Below, in pieces: positions 1 to 8,621 of a DNA stretch of 64,000 bases. The translations under genes and the position numbers were made by a program. How positions within the stretch are numbered: the first letter of the stretch is position 1; every line of letters begins with the position of its first letter. Source of the DNA: a bacterium 1XD42-76 (GTDB lineage Bacteria; Bacillota; Clostridia; Lachnospirales; Lachnospiraceae); contig QZDW01000016.1 in NCBI GenBank assembly GCA_009917545.1, positions 1 to 64,000 on the forward strand, written 5' to 3'. The notes under the pieces were generated by a model. The model worked only from the letters and a program-made list of their open reading frames with translations, was not told the DNA's origin and searched no databases.

Positions 1-67
1 ATTGGCATAGGTATTTTTCTTACGCAGAAATTTTGCCATTTTGCGTCAAAAATCATTGGTAAGTGGC

Positions 68-1186
68 CTAAGGAAGCTGCTTTAATTGATTAAGCAGATT
101 TAAGAAATATTTTCCGCTTGCTTCAGCCAGCAAAGGAGGAACTGCATTTCCAACCTGAAGAGCAGTCTGACCTCTGGAACCGTAAAAAACAAAAGTATCT
201 GGAAAGGATTGAAGACGGGCGGCTTCCCGTACAGTGATAGCTCTGTCTTCGTAGGGATGACCATAGCGCCCCTTACTGTATGTAATACAACCGCCCGTCA
301 TGGTCGGAGCAGGAAGGTCAGGATCCATAATGCCGTACACATCTGTATATCCCAGATGCCCGTTTTGATGACAGCGTAATTGCAGATGTTTTGGCAGACA
401 GGTGCGGCTTCTGCCGTTTGCACGTATATGCTGGATTCTTTGGATATTTATGTCTGTCAGGCCATTGGTTTCGTGATTTGGAAAACCATCTGGTGCGGGA
501 GCACCAGCAGCAACAGGAGGCAGATTCATAAATGCAGTTACGGCAGTTACCCAGGGGAGAAGAGAGGGGGTATTTGCTGTATCAGAAGTATGTGTTGCCG
601 GAGGAAGCAATACTTTGAAATTTTTATCAGCAATATGAAATAATTCAAAGATATCATTTCGGATACCATGCATAACCAGACGTCGCCGGGTCTGAGGAAT
701 CCCATAATCTGCACAATTCAAAATATCATAGTCTAATTGATACCATTGTTTTAATTCATCTACAGCTCTATTGAAAATTTTTTTGCCACGTCCGTTTTTT
801 AATCCGGGAACATTCTCTAGTTGTATAAATAAGGGGTTGAGACCTTTTACCAGTCGTACATACTGAAAAATAAGATTATTGCGTTCGTCTTTAGCAGTAT
901 TATCCTTCTGAAGTGAAGAAAAGGTCTGGCAGGGAGGACATCCGGCTAATAAAAAAAGTTCTCCACGTTTTTTATGAATCCTTTGAAGTATATCATTGGC
1001 AAAGACGGTTTTAATATCTTCAATGATTACATGACCAGGAAGATTGTTTGTATAGGTAGTAGCTGCAGCTTGATTAATCTCTATTCCAAGCTGTACATGG
1101 ATACCAGCATTTTCCAACCCTAATGAGAGACCGCCAGCGCCACAAAATAAGTCGATCGCATCTGGCTGTATGCTGTTAAATGCCAT
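68..1186 (-). CDS. DNA (cytosine-5-)-methyltransferase
   Basis: This 372-residue protein transfers a methyl group from S-adenosylmethionine to C5 of cytosine in a specific DNA site. The ordered C5-methylase motifs are visible: motif I AIDLFCGAGGLSLGLE near the N-terminus, motif IV GCPPCQTFSS with the catalytic Cys, motif VI ENVPG, motif VIII QTRRRLVMHGIR, and motif X GNAVPPLLAEASG near the C-terminus. The length is normal for a stand-alone type II enzyme. The ATG at 1186 follows an AGAGGAGAG ribosome site. The neighbour facing away from it is a broken HNH nuclease gene, so it may be the surviving methylase of a lost restriction-modification pair. That pairing is inference; the target site cannot be read from sequence. 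The family call is firm. Confidence 0.95.
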   Translation of the reverse strand: MAFNSIQPDAIDLFCGAGGLSLGLENAGIHVQLGIEINQAAATTYTNNLPGHVIIEDIKTVFANDILQRIHKKRGELFLLAGCPPCQTFSSLQKDNTAKDERNNLIFQYVRLVKGLNPLFIQLENVPGLKNGRGKKIFNRAVDELKQWYQLDYDILNCADYGIPQTRRRLVMHGIRNDIFELFHIADKNFKVLLPPATHTSDTANTPSLLPWVTAVTAFMNLPPVAAGAPAPDGFPNHETNGLTDINIQRIQHIRANGRSRTCLPKHLQLRCHQNGHLGYTDVYGIMDPDLPAPTMTGGCITYSKGRYGHPYEDRAITVREAARLQSFPDTFVFYGSRGQTALQVGNAVPPLLAEASGKYFLNLLNQLKQLP

Positions 1187-1311
1187 TAGTGTATCTCTCC
1201 TCTCTGTTCAAAAATGCATTTATTCTCAAATATATGAACGGAAAAGCTATTTTCTCTAAATACTATTTTAAGATATTTAGAGACAAATGTCAAATTCTGA
1301 GATGAAAAAAT

Positions 1312-1393
1312 TTTTTATCCCTAACTTGACAGGAGAGTATGTGTCCAGGATTGAGAAGAAGGCGGTGGAGAAGCTGCGGCGGGGGATGGAGTG
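1312..1393 (+). repeat. 82-bp direct repeat, left copy
   Basis: This segment is identical base for base to 4331-4412. It encodes the tail of a vanished protein, ending EKKAVEKLRRGMECAG then stop, with an in-frame TGA just upstream (in CTAACTTGACAGGAG). Both copies are followed by a hairpin-type terminator of similar design. The two copies bracket the HNH and AAA-ATPase-like genes, which suggests that the block arrived by insertion or tandem duplication. Confidence 0.9.
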
Positions 1394-1414
1394 CGCGGGG
1401 TAGGAAAATTAGAA

Positions 1415-1470
1415 TGGAGATAAAGTTAAGGAACTATATATAGGTTTCTTGCGTTATCTCCGTTTTTGTT
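1415..1470 (+). terminator. Terminator-like hairpin after left direct repeat
   Basis: GGAGATAA and TTATCTCC form an 8-bp stem with a long loop, followed by the T-rich run GTTTTTGTTTT. It sits right after the relic coding tail in the left repeat and resembles the hairpin after the right copy, so both are probably inherited from the same lost gene. Confidence 0.5.
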
Positions 1471-1494
1471 TTATATTTTGATTTGTAATTATAT

Positions 1495-1523
1495 TTGGAA
1501 AATATAGAGTTTGATGTTATAAT
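1495..1523 (+). promoter_or_regulatory. Sigma-A-type promoter for HNH gene
   Basis: TTGGAA at 1495-1500 and TATAAT at 1518-1523 are separated by 17 bases and lie about 100 bases upstream of the original HNH start codon. Confidence 0.55.
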
Positions 1524-1625
1524 GAATTTACATATTGATTGAGGGACAGATTTTAAGAGAAAGACATAAAAAGTGGTATTTTGAAAAATTGTGACAGCTC
1601 AAGTAGCTGTTTTAGGGAGACTGGT

Positions 1626-2327
1626 ATGGCTTTTTCAGGAGAAGTAAAGATACAAGCTATGGTAGCTTGTGGGTGATACTGTTGTATTTGCCATAAGTTT
1701 TGTGGTAATAATATGGAGGTTCATCATATAAGACCTCATGCAGATGGTGGACAAGATACATTCGAAAACGCAATTCCTCTCTGCTTTGATTGTCATGCAG
1801 AAGTAGGACAGTATGATTCCAGGCATCCTAAAGGGGTTAGGTTTACAGAGAAAGAATTGATTCAACATAGAAATAATTGGTATCAAAAGATTAAAGGGGA
1901 GAAAAAGGAGCACGAGAGAGTAAGGGAAACAGATTCTATAAAAATATCCCATAAAGAAGAGCTTGAGATCCTTATGCTGCATAGGGTACTAAGTAGTAAA
2001 GAATTAATGGGATATATTTATGATATTTATGCTGTGGAGAATGACTATGATGAACCAGATAATGAAGAGGAATTAGATATTATATGTAGATTCTTAGGAC
2101 GGATACAGGAAATAATTGATATAGAGGATGAACTGGAACTTTCAGGGAAAGTTCGTTGTGCCTATGAATTAAATATGAACTTAAAGGAATTGTATGATGT
2201 GGGTTATATGGTCTTTGTGGAACGAGAAGTGCGGCAAATCAGCGGTGGTGGAAAACCGAAAGAAGATTTTCCAGTGTTAGTGATTCGAATATTGAAGAAG
2301 AGCAATGCAGGGATAATGAAAATATAA
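1626..2327 (+). pseudogene. HNH endonuclease gene with in-frame TGA
   Basis: The reading frame starts at the ATG at 1626 (MAFSGEVKIQAMVACG), meets TGA at 1674-1676, and continues without another stop to 2327. Just after the stop come CCICHKFCG and then EVHHIRPHADGG and NAIPLCFDCHAE, the zinc-ribbon cysteines and HNH catalytic core of this nuclease family. One change from CGA (Arg) to TGA explains the break. An ATG at 1713 could restart translation, but the product would lack the first cysteine pair. The rest (after about residue 95) is an acidic region I do not recognise. A functional short form cannot be excluded, but a point-mutated gene is the simplest reading. Confidence 0.75.
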
Positions 2328-2340
2328 GAGATTTGGAAAA

Positions 2341-2562
2341 ATGGTGGAGGAGATAAAAGCAGATACCGTTACGAAAGATTACATATCAGATCCGGAAATA
2401 AAAGTATATGCCGAAGATAAGCCGCTACCAGAAGAAAGAGGAGCCTACGCCCATGGATCGGGTGGAAGGCGAAAAAACTCGCCAGAAAGTTTGCGGCCTA
2501 ATTTACTGGAAAAGGATGACATAGATGAAATAGCGCAGTTGTCATTACCATGTGGAATATAG
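2341..2562 (+). CDS. Small hypothetical protein, possibly a remnant
   Basis: This 73-codon frame begins 13 bases after the HNH gene ends, in the same direction. It is charged and hydrophilic, with no signal peptide, membrane segment or motif I recognise. No convincing ribosome site precedes the ATG (only weak GGAAAA). It may be a genuine small gene or the leftover tail of something larger. It lies inside the block bracketed by the 82-bp repeats. Confidence 0.25.
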   Translation: MVEEIKADTVTKDYISDPEIKVYAEDKPLPEERGAYAHGSGGRRKNSPESLRPNLLEKDDIDEIAQLSLPCGI

Positions 2563-2636
2563 TGTTTGGGCTTTTGGATTGTGATGTATATTTATGGTAA
2601 AAAAGTGGATGTTTTGAGTATGGAGGATATATTGCC

Positions 2637-4325
2637 ATGGCGAGAACCGTAGGGATAGGGATCCAGAGTTTTGAGAAGCTGATAATGGAAAACAGCTTTT
2701 ATATTGATAAAACAGATTTTATCAGACAGTGGTGGGAAAACAGAGACGATGTGACATTAATTGCCCGCCCCCGCAGATTTGGAAAGACGTTGAACATGAA
2801 CATGTTAGAGAGATTTCTTTCCATAGAGTATGCAGGGCAGGGAGAGGTATTTATGGGGCTGTCCATATGGGAAGATGAGAAGTACCGTAACCTTCAGGGA
2901 ATTTGGCCGGTTATATCCTTAAGTTTTGCAGATGTAAAGGCGAACACCTTTGGTATGGCAAGGGAAAAGATTTGCATGCTTATCAAAGAAGTGTACCGAA
3001 AGTATGGTTTTCTGTTGGCGGAAGGGAGCCTGAAGGAAGGTGAATCAGAGCTTTTCCGTAGGACTTTGATCGAAATGACGGATTCCGAAGCGGCGTATTC
3101 CTTAAAGAATCTGTCCGGTTATCTGGCAGGTTACTATGGGAAGAAAGTGATTATCCTGCTGGATGAATATGACACACCTCTTCAGGAGGCCTGGGTGTAC
3201 GGTTATTGGAAAGAGATGACAGAATTTATCCGAGGCCTGTTCAATTCTACATTCAAGACAAATCCGCATCTGGAACGGGCGGTTATGACTGGAATCACAA
3301 GGGTCAGCAAGGAATCCATTTTCTCTGATTTAAATAATTTGGAGGTAGTGACCACTACATCAGAGAAATATGAAGATAGCTTCGGATTTACAGAGGAAGA
3401 GGTATGGACGGCATTACAGGAATGTAGCCTGTATGAAAACCGGCTGGCTGTAAAAGCCTGGTATGACGGTTTCACATTCGGAAAGAGGAAGGATATCTAT
3501 AATCCTTGGTCGATTATCAATTATCTGGATAAAAAAAGGCTTTCCACTTACTGGGCAAACACCAGCAGCAACGGATTGGTAGATAAGCTGATACGGGAGG
3601 GAAGCGCAGACATAAAAATGTCTATGGAGAATTTGCTGAAAGGCGAGCACCTGTACAAGGAAGTCGATGAACAGATTATTTTCGACCAGTTAGACGCAGA
3701 TGAGAACGCCATCTGGAGCCTGTTTTTGGCAAGCGGATATTTGAAGGCGGAGAATTGCCAATTCAATGAAGACACGGGGGCAGATTTGTATGAATTGGCG
3801 CTGACGAACAAGGAAGTACAGATTATGTTCCAAAAGATGATCCGGAAATGGTTTACCCGTTCTGGGACGATTTACAACGGCTTTATTAAGGCATTGTTAC
3901 AGGATGATGTAAAATCCATGAACGCCTACATGAACCGTGTAGCCCTGGCCACATTCAGCTACTTTGACAGCGGAAGAAATCCCTCTGTGGAGACACAGCC
4001 AGAGCGTTTCTACCATGGCTTTGTGCTGGGACTCACCGTGGAGTTGGCAGGTCGCTACATCATTACATCCAACAGGGAGAGTGGTTTTGGAAGATATGAT
4101 GTGGTGATGGAGCCGAAGAACGGAACGGACAATGCGGTCATAATGGAATTCAAAGTAAGGGATTCAAGCGAGGAAAAATCTTTGGCGGACACTGCTGAGG
4201 AGGCGCTGAAACAGATTGAGGAACTGCAATACCAAGCAGATTTGGAGAGCAGGGGAATCTCTGGCGACCGAATCCGAAAATATGGTTTTGCCTTTGAAGG
4301 CAAAGAAGTACTAATAAAAAGTTGA
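2637..4325 (+). CDS. AAA-ATPase-like / PD-(D/E)XK nuclease family protein
   Basis: This 562-residue protein has the usual two-part layout of a family common in Bacteroides and Lachnospiraceae. The N-terminal AAA-ATPase-like region (about residues 5-210) shows the P-loop variant RPRRFGKTLNM, then IILLDEYDTPL as the Walker B segment. The C-terminal PD-(D/E)XK region (about 440-560) shows GFGRYDVVMEP and AVIMEFKVRD, giving the D and E-x-K catalytic residues. Length is normal. GGAGG lies 12 bases before the ATG. Its cellular role is unknown; mobility-associated or selfish roles have been suggested for such proteins. It is bracketed by the 82-bp repeats, and a decayed fragment of the same family occurs at 34.4 kb. 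Confidence 0.85.
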   Translation: MARTVGIGIQSFEKLIMENSFYIDKTDFIRQWWENRDDVTLIARPRRFGKTLNMNMLERFLSIEYAGQGEVFMGLSIWEDEKYRNLQGIWPVISLSFADVKANTFGMAREKICMLIKEVYRKYGFLLAEGSLKEGESELFRRTLIEMTDSEAAYSLKNLSGYLAGYYGKKVIILLDEYDTPLQEAWVYGYWKEMTEFIRGLFNSTFKTNPHLERAVMTGITRVSKESIFSDLNNLEVVTTTSEKYEDSFGFTEEEVWTALQECSLYENRLAVKAWYDGFTFGKRKDIYNPWSIINYLDKKRLSTYWANTSSNGLVDKLIREGSADIKMSMENLLKGEHLYKEVDEQIIFDQLDADENAIWSLFLASGYLKAENCQFNEDTGADLYELALTNKEVQIMFQKMIRKWFTRSGTIYNGFIKALLQDDVKSMNAYMNRVALATFSYFDSGRNPSVETQPERFYHGFVLGLTVELAGRYIITSNRESGFGRYDVVMEPKNGTDNAVIMEFKVRDSSEEKSLADTAEEALKQIEELQYQADLESRGISGDRIRKYGFAFEGKEVLIKS

Positions 4326-4330
4326 TTAAC

Positions 4331-4412
4331 TTTTTATCCCTAACTTGACAGGAGAGTATGTGTCCAGGATTGAGAAGAAGGCGGTGGAGAAGCTGCGGCG
4401 GGGGATGGAGTG
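4331..4412 (+). repeat. 82-bp direct repeat, right copy
   Basis: This is identical to 1312-1393 and begins five bases after the ATPase-like gene stops. It codes for the same relic tail, ending AVEKLRRGMECLG then stop, so the two copies diverge only past position 4412. Confidence 0.9.
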
Positions 4413-4432
4413 TTTGGGGTAGGCTGAAATTA

Positions 4433-4492
4433 AATAAGAGAGATAATGTGGATCGAAAGATAATTGATACACATTATCTCTGTTTTTTTTAT
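4433..4492 (+). terminator. Rho-independent terminator
   Basis: AGAGATAATGTG pairs with ACACATTATCTCT around a ~20-base loop and is followed by GTTTTTTTT. It ends the block before the oppositely oriented Uma2 gene. Confidence 0.7.
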
Positions 4493-4550
4493 TTCACTTG
4501 TCTACCTAGAAGGGAGCATACCAGAAATGTCCCGACAGCCCTTTTTGGGG

Positions 4551-5126
4551 CTAAATATTTAGCAAATCAGCGATATCAAAGAAGTTGATGTACAAATCAT
4601 CATAGATATTAACTTTGATTGTAGATTCAAAAGAATACTGAATGTTCAGCAAATTTCCTTCAAAATAGTTGACTGTCACTATCTTACGGCGGGGATCTAC
4701 GATCCAGTACTCACGGACTCCGGTATTTTTATAATAGTAGAGTTTGCGGATATAATCATCTGCCGGATTGCCAGGGGAAACAATCTCAATGATAAAATCG
4801 GGTGCGCCGTTGCAGCGATTCCCATCCAGTTTGTCTTTATCACATACGATCATGATGTCGGGCTGGACAATGGTAAGGGGATGATCAGAGAGTTTTACAT
4901 CAAACGGAGCAGGGAATACCTGACATCTACCGTCTTTCTTACGGAGATAATTGCGGATAGAAACAAGCAGCTCTGTGAGGATTGCTTGGTGGATTTGTGA
5001 AGGGCTGGCCATATAATAAATTTGTCCGTTAAAAACTTCTGCTCTGGTATCTTCTGGCAGGGCCTCGTATTCGTCCAGAGTAATTGTTTCTGATTGCGGT
5101 TGTATTGCTGGTGGCATATGATACAC
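4551..5126 (-). CDS. Uma2 family (DUF820) restriction-endonuclease-like protein
   Basis: This 191-residue protein has the Uma2 fold of the PD-(D/E)XK superfamily. Visible are ITLDEYEALPEDTRAEVFNG near the N-terminus, the catalytic aspartate context QPDIMIVCD, and the E-containing strand PDFIIEIVSPGN, followed by YYYKNTGVREYWIVDP, a stretch typical of the family. Length is standard. GAAAGGA precedes the ATG at 5126. The role of this family is not known; members are often scattered in accessory regions. It stands alone, transcribed toward the ATPase-like gene. The family call is strong; a nuclease function is inferred from the fold. Confidence 0.88.
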   Translation of the reverse strand: MYHMPPAIQPQSETITLDEYEALPEDTRAEVFNGQIYYMASPSQIHQAILTELLVSIRNYLRKKDGRCQVFPAPFDVKLSDHPLTIVQPDIMIVCDKDKLDGNRCNGAPDFIIEIVSPGNPADDYIRKLYYYKNTGVREYWIVDPRRKIVTVNYFEGNLLNIQYSFESTIKVNIYDDLYINFFDIADLLNI

Positions 5127-5407
5127 GTCCTTTCTGGTTATTGTATGCGGTTATATATTACGGATTCATATCTTCTGGCTGGTAATTAAGCGCATAACAC
5201 ATGAACCAGTCTCTGATGATTATAGCATATCAGCAGACCAGTCACAAGTGAAAGAAGAAAATGATCATGGGAATTGATGAACGGTTCGATTCCACTGTTG
5301 TAATCTTTCAGGTCAATGAGGATTGGATTTGATCCGTCATACTAATGACGCCTTTGCGGAGCCCTGTGTGGTATTCTGTGAGAAACGGGAGCAAAAAAGG
5401 AGGCAAA

Positions 5408-6202
5408 ATGAGCACGTATATTATGACAGACATTCATGGACATTACGATGATATGAGAGAAATGTTTGGAAAGATCGGATTTTCGGCAGGCGACCGGCTG
5501 ATCTGTGCAGGCGATTATATTGACAGAGGTTCTCAAAGCTATGAAATGCTTCAGTGGATGGAACATCCAGGCGAGAATGTTATCCTGGTCAGAGGAAACC
5601 ATGACGAAGAGTTTGCCTGCTATGCGGATCTAATGACAATGATTTCCCAAAAAGCAGGCCTGAAGATGGACAGTGTAGATGACACTCTGACCGCATATCA
5701 GGCGCTTAGACAGGTCAGTTCTTATTTTGACTGTTATGGGACGGTCAGATCTCTGATTCAGAAAAAGAAAGTGACCCTTGAGCAGTTGGCACAGTGGGCA
5801 GCCTACATCCGGAAAATGCCATATTTTTATGAGATCATGATGGGCGGGAGGCGGTGTATCATCGTCCATGCCGGATATGTGGAAAGTCTTGAGTGTCTGA
5901 AAAAGGGTGAGACCGATGACACTTATGATTCTCTGGAAGAATTTTATCTTACGGCCAGGGATACTGCTTATGTTTACGGAGGTGTGAAGCACGGGATGAT
6001 TCTGGCAGGACATACCCCAACGACAGAGATATACGAGCTTCCCTTTAATCATGGAAAGGTATATCGTGTTTATGATGAAAAGGATGACTGTGTTTTTTAT
6101 GATTTAGACTGCGGCTGGGGGTTTAAGGAGAGCAATCCAGAAGCTAGACTGGCCTGTATGCGGTTGGAGGATGAAAAAATTTTTTACATTCAAAACGGTT
6201 GA
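5408..6202 (+). CDS. Metallophosphoesterase (Ser/Thr phosphatase family)
   Basis: This 264-residue calcineurin-like phosphoesterase carries the metal-binding series DIHGH (GDxHG-type), GDYIDRG, RGNHD and, later, HAG and GHTPT. The layout matches the bacterial PrpA/ApaH-like branch that removes phosphate from proteins or nucleotides in the cytoplasm. The ATG at 5408 is chosen because AAAAAAGGAGG sits six bases upstream; a longer in-frame reading from 5345 has no ribosome site. It lies upstream of the unusual cluster at 6.3-13 kb but has its own spacing of about 100 bases, with a promoter in between. The substrate cannot be told from sequence. Confidence 0.88.
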   Translation: MSTYIMTDIHGHYDDMREMFGKIGFSAGDRLICAGDYIDRGSQSYEMLQWMEHPGENVILVRGNHDEEFACYADLMTMISQKAGLKMDSVDDTLTAYQALRQVSSYFDCYGTVRSLIQKKKVTLEQLAQWAAYIRKMPYFYEIMMGGRRCIIVHAGYVESLECLKKGETDDTYDSLEEFYLTARDTAYVYGGVKHGMILAGHTPTTEIYELPFNHGKVYRVYDEKDDCVFYDLDCGWGFKESNPEARLACMRLEDEKIFYIQNG

Positions 6203-6235
6203 AACCGCAGAGAATGATGAAATGTTATTAATCGG

Positions 6236-6264
6236 TTGTGGCCCTTGGGCGGATATGGTATACT
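6236..6264 (+). promoter_or_regulatory. Predicted promoter for the 6.3-kb cluster
   Basis: TTGTGG (6236-6241) and TATACT (6259-6264) are spaced by 17 bases, about 40 bases before the first gene of the cluster. Confidence 0.5.
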
Positions 6265-6305
6265 TATCATGAATCTGCCGGGGACGGATGAGAATAGGAG
6301 AAAAA

Positions 6306-6809
6306 ATGAGTAAAGGCATTTTCTGGTTTCCCTGCTTTATGGGGACAGAGGGGGAACTGATCTTCACGGAAGAGATAGAGGCCATTATTGTTCCCTGTGA
6401 CGAAGATGGGAATTCGGAGGTTTCCGTCTCTTTTTATACCTGTGAGTATAACTCACGAAACGGCCGCTCCAATACCCATAAGGATTCCTGGAAAGCGGTC
6501 ACGGCAGGCAGAAAGGGTCTGAGAGGAATTCCGTGGAATTATTTCCCCAGAGGGCGAGTGGAGATTTCCCATGGAAGGGCGTTTCTATATATGAATCCCG
6601 AGATTTTAAACTGTAACAATTATCTGGAACGGATCCGGGAAAAATTCGGGATCGGACATCTGGATATCCGGGTCAGGATTGATAATTCCGCCCATTATCA
6701 GTGTACCATATTGGAGGATAGGGAAAAGAAAGGCAGGGCGTCAGTTGGACAGGGAAGTTATAAAACAAAAGATAGAAAAGCTTTTGGCTCTAAGCGAAAG
6801 TACAAATGA
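6306..6809 (+). CDS. Hypothetical protein, first gene of accessory cluster
   Basis: This protein of about 167 residues is not recognised. It is a soluble, mixed alpha/beta-looking sequence without a signal peptide or membrane segment. It has many aromatic and glycine residues (for example FWFPCFMGTEGE and IPWNYFPRGRVEI) and a basic tail ending in KRKYK. The ATG at 6306 is preferred to one at 6288 because AGGAG lies just upstream of it. The 3' end overlaps the start of the next gene, which points to coupled translation with the DUF2786 protein. A predicted promoter lies about 40 bases upstream. No function can be assigned. Confidence 0.65.
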   Translation: MSKGIFWFPCFMGTEGELIFTEEIEAIIVPCDEDGNSEVSVSFYTCEYNSRNGRSNTHKDSWKAVTAGRKGLRGIPWNYFPRGRVEISHGRAFLYMNPEILNCNNYLERIREKFGIGHLDIRVRIDNSAHYQCTILEDREKKGRASVGQGSYKTKDRKAFGSKRKYK

Positions 6810-7408
6810 GAACGAAGCCATGTCTGCCGCCCGGACTGCGAGAAAGCTCATGCTGAAATATCATATTTCCATGGCAGAGGGAGAGAGGGCAGACAGGGAA
6901 AGAACTTCATGCAGCTTTCAGGTGTCCATAAAGGAACTGAGATTTAAGAGGATACCCATACGGCAGCAGCACTTGATGCTGGCCTTTATCCTGGCTAAAA
7001 ATTTTCGTTGTAAAACGTTTTACCAGTACGGGAAGACTCCCTGTGTCAAATTCATCGGATTTGAGGAGGATACCTTCGCCGCCCTGGCCCTTCTTCAATA
7101 CCTGATCCGGTTTATGGAGCAGGGAGCAGAAAAATACGCAGGCCTGGAGCATCAGGAGCACAGCTTTCGAGACGGATTTTGCATAGGGGTTCTTGAGAAC
7201 TTTGAGGCGCAGAATCAGGAAGCTTTGGAATATGGACTTATGCTGGCGCCCCGCAGAGGTGGTGGAGGCATATAAAAAACTGAACCTTAAGAAAGAACCT
7301 GCTGTGAAAAGCAGGACACCTTATTCCCTGGATGGGAATGCTTTTGCCTGTGGAGAAAACTGCGGGAAGAAGGCCATGGATCAGAGAAGTATCCCGTCAG
7401 GTGAATAA
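6745..7408 (+). pseudogene. DUF2786-domain protein, frameshifted
   Basis: The N-terminal part matches the DUF2786 helix pattern (KIEKLLALSES then EAMSAARTARKLMLKYHI). The open frame ends at 7275 with the unnatural tail PRRGGGGI. In the next frame the expected family continuation appears: PAEVVEAYKKLNLKKEP and FACGENCGKKAMDQRSI up to 7408. One extra C in the CCCC run at 7249-7252 explains the switch exactly. A TTG at 6745 is the likeliest start because the domain begins four residues later, though the ribosome site is weak. The family often sits in phage or plasmid DNA and has no settled function. It may be a true mutation, a sequencing error or a programmed shift. Confidence 0.75.
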
Positions 7409-7490
7409 GAATCTTTAGATACGTCACACAAATGTCGCTGTATGTCGGAGAGGTATGTTACAATAGGCTCATCAAAGGAGGAAAGACGGG

Positions 7491-8615
7491 ATGGATTTCA
7501 AGCAATGGATTTATTCTCCAGATATCGCCCGGTGGCTGTCTGAAGAAGGGGATTTAGGACTTGTGGAACTGACAGACTGCATCCTTTCAGCCCCCCACAG
7601 AACTCTGGGAGAAAAGCTGGAGGGTCTGCGAAAGCTTCTCCAGGAAACAAAAGGGGAGCGGCGGCAGGAAGGCGGGGATGGCAATTTACCTTGTCAGACC
7701 GCCGGGGAAGGCGTGTCGTGGGTTCTGGAGTTTCTGGATAAAAAGATCGAAATGGGGGAGACCCTGGATGAGATCCTCCATATGGTGGGCGGATTCAGGA
7801 ATCTTTATGAAACGGATATTTTCTGTCATGGTAACCGGGAAGAATGGATAAAAAGGCGGATATTTTCTCTTCCGCAGCCTGGGATTCAGTTTATCAGGGA
7901 GCAGATCAAAGAGACAGCGGACAGATACGGAACCGGTACAGACTCTTTTTTTGGAGTTCTCCGCAAATTTTACAGGAGGGGAGTCCGGTATCTGGATTTG
8001 GAGTGGAATATCCTTCTGAACCCGGATGGAGAGGTTATCTACTGCCTGCCGGAAACGGATGAGGCCGAGGAGCGGGGGGACTACCGGATCGGCCCCGGTG
8101 ATTATTACTACCTGAAGCTTCCTTATCCTTCCGGAACCCTGGTGGAGACTATGGCGTCCCCCTTTTTTCCGGCCATAAAGGGTGTATTGGTAAATCAGGT
8201 GGAACCGTGGGAGGAGGGATTTGTCCGGGAGGCTGATCAGTGGCTTGTGTATGGGGATTCCCTGCATGGAAGCCAGGGTAATGGGATCGGAGTGATTCCT
8301 TTGAACCACTATGCCTCTTTTAACTTCGGAGCGGATTTCATTCTTCCGTTTGTTCAGTTTCTTAAGAAATATGGTGGAACGCTTTCGAAGAGTGAGAGGT
8401 GGCTTGGGGAGCTGGGAGAGCTGGTGAGGAAGGATAAGAGCTGTTTCGCCCTGATCTTAAGGGACAGGCAGCTAGGGAAGCAGCCGAAAGGAGAGACTGA
8501 CCGTCCCCGGGAGTACGTGAGGGAACTGGAAAAGCGATTGAGGCAGAGAGAAACAAAAACACTGGCCAGGGAGAAAAGGGAAATGGAAAACGTGCTGAAA
8601 AGAAAAGGGGGATGA
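7491..8615 (+). CDS. Hypothetical protein in accessory cluster
   Basis: This 374-residue soluble protein is not recognised. The first 130 residues look helical (WVLEFLDKKIEMGETLDEIL). The centre (about 165-290) is rich in beta-type and aromatic stretches such as GPGDYYYLKLPYPSG and GIGVIPLNHYASFNFGADF. The last 60 residues are highly charged and coiled-coil-like. AAAGGAGG lies eight bases before the ATG. It ends six bases before the next gene, so the two are almost certainly one transcript. Nothing shows an active site. Its place beside two FliG-C-like proteins suggests a shared process, but this is inference. Confidence 0.7.
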   Translation: MDFKQWIYSPDIARWLSEEGDLGLVELTDCILSAPHRTLGEKLEGLRKLLQETKGERRQEGGDGNLPCQTAGEGVSWVLEFLDKKIEMGETLDEILHMVGGFRNLYETDIFCHGNREEWIKRRIFSLPQPGIQFIREQIKETADRYGTGTDSFFGVLRKFYRRGVRYLDLEWNILLNPDGEVIYCLPETDEAEERGDYRIGPGDYYYLKLPYPSGTLVETMASPFFPAIKGVLVNQVEPWEEGFVREADQWLVYGDSLHGSQGNGIGVIPLNHYASFNFGADFILPFVQFLKKYGGTLSKSERWLGELGELVRKDKSCFALILRDRQLGKQPKGETDRPREYVRELEKRLRQRETKTLAREKREMENVLKRKGG

Positions 8616-8621
8616 AATCTT

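Noticed and set aside
1674-1676. TGA in the HNH gene as a selenocysteine codon
   Set aside because: Homologues have arginine-type residues at this place, no SECIS-like hairpin follows directly, and no selenocysteine machinery is visible.
4358-4588. A 76-codon open frame across the right 82-bp repeat
   Set aside because: It is out of frame with the relic tail, runs through the terminator and has no supporting motif.
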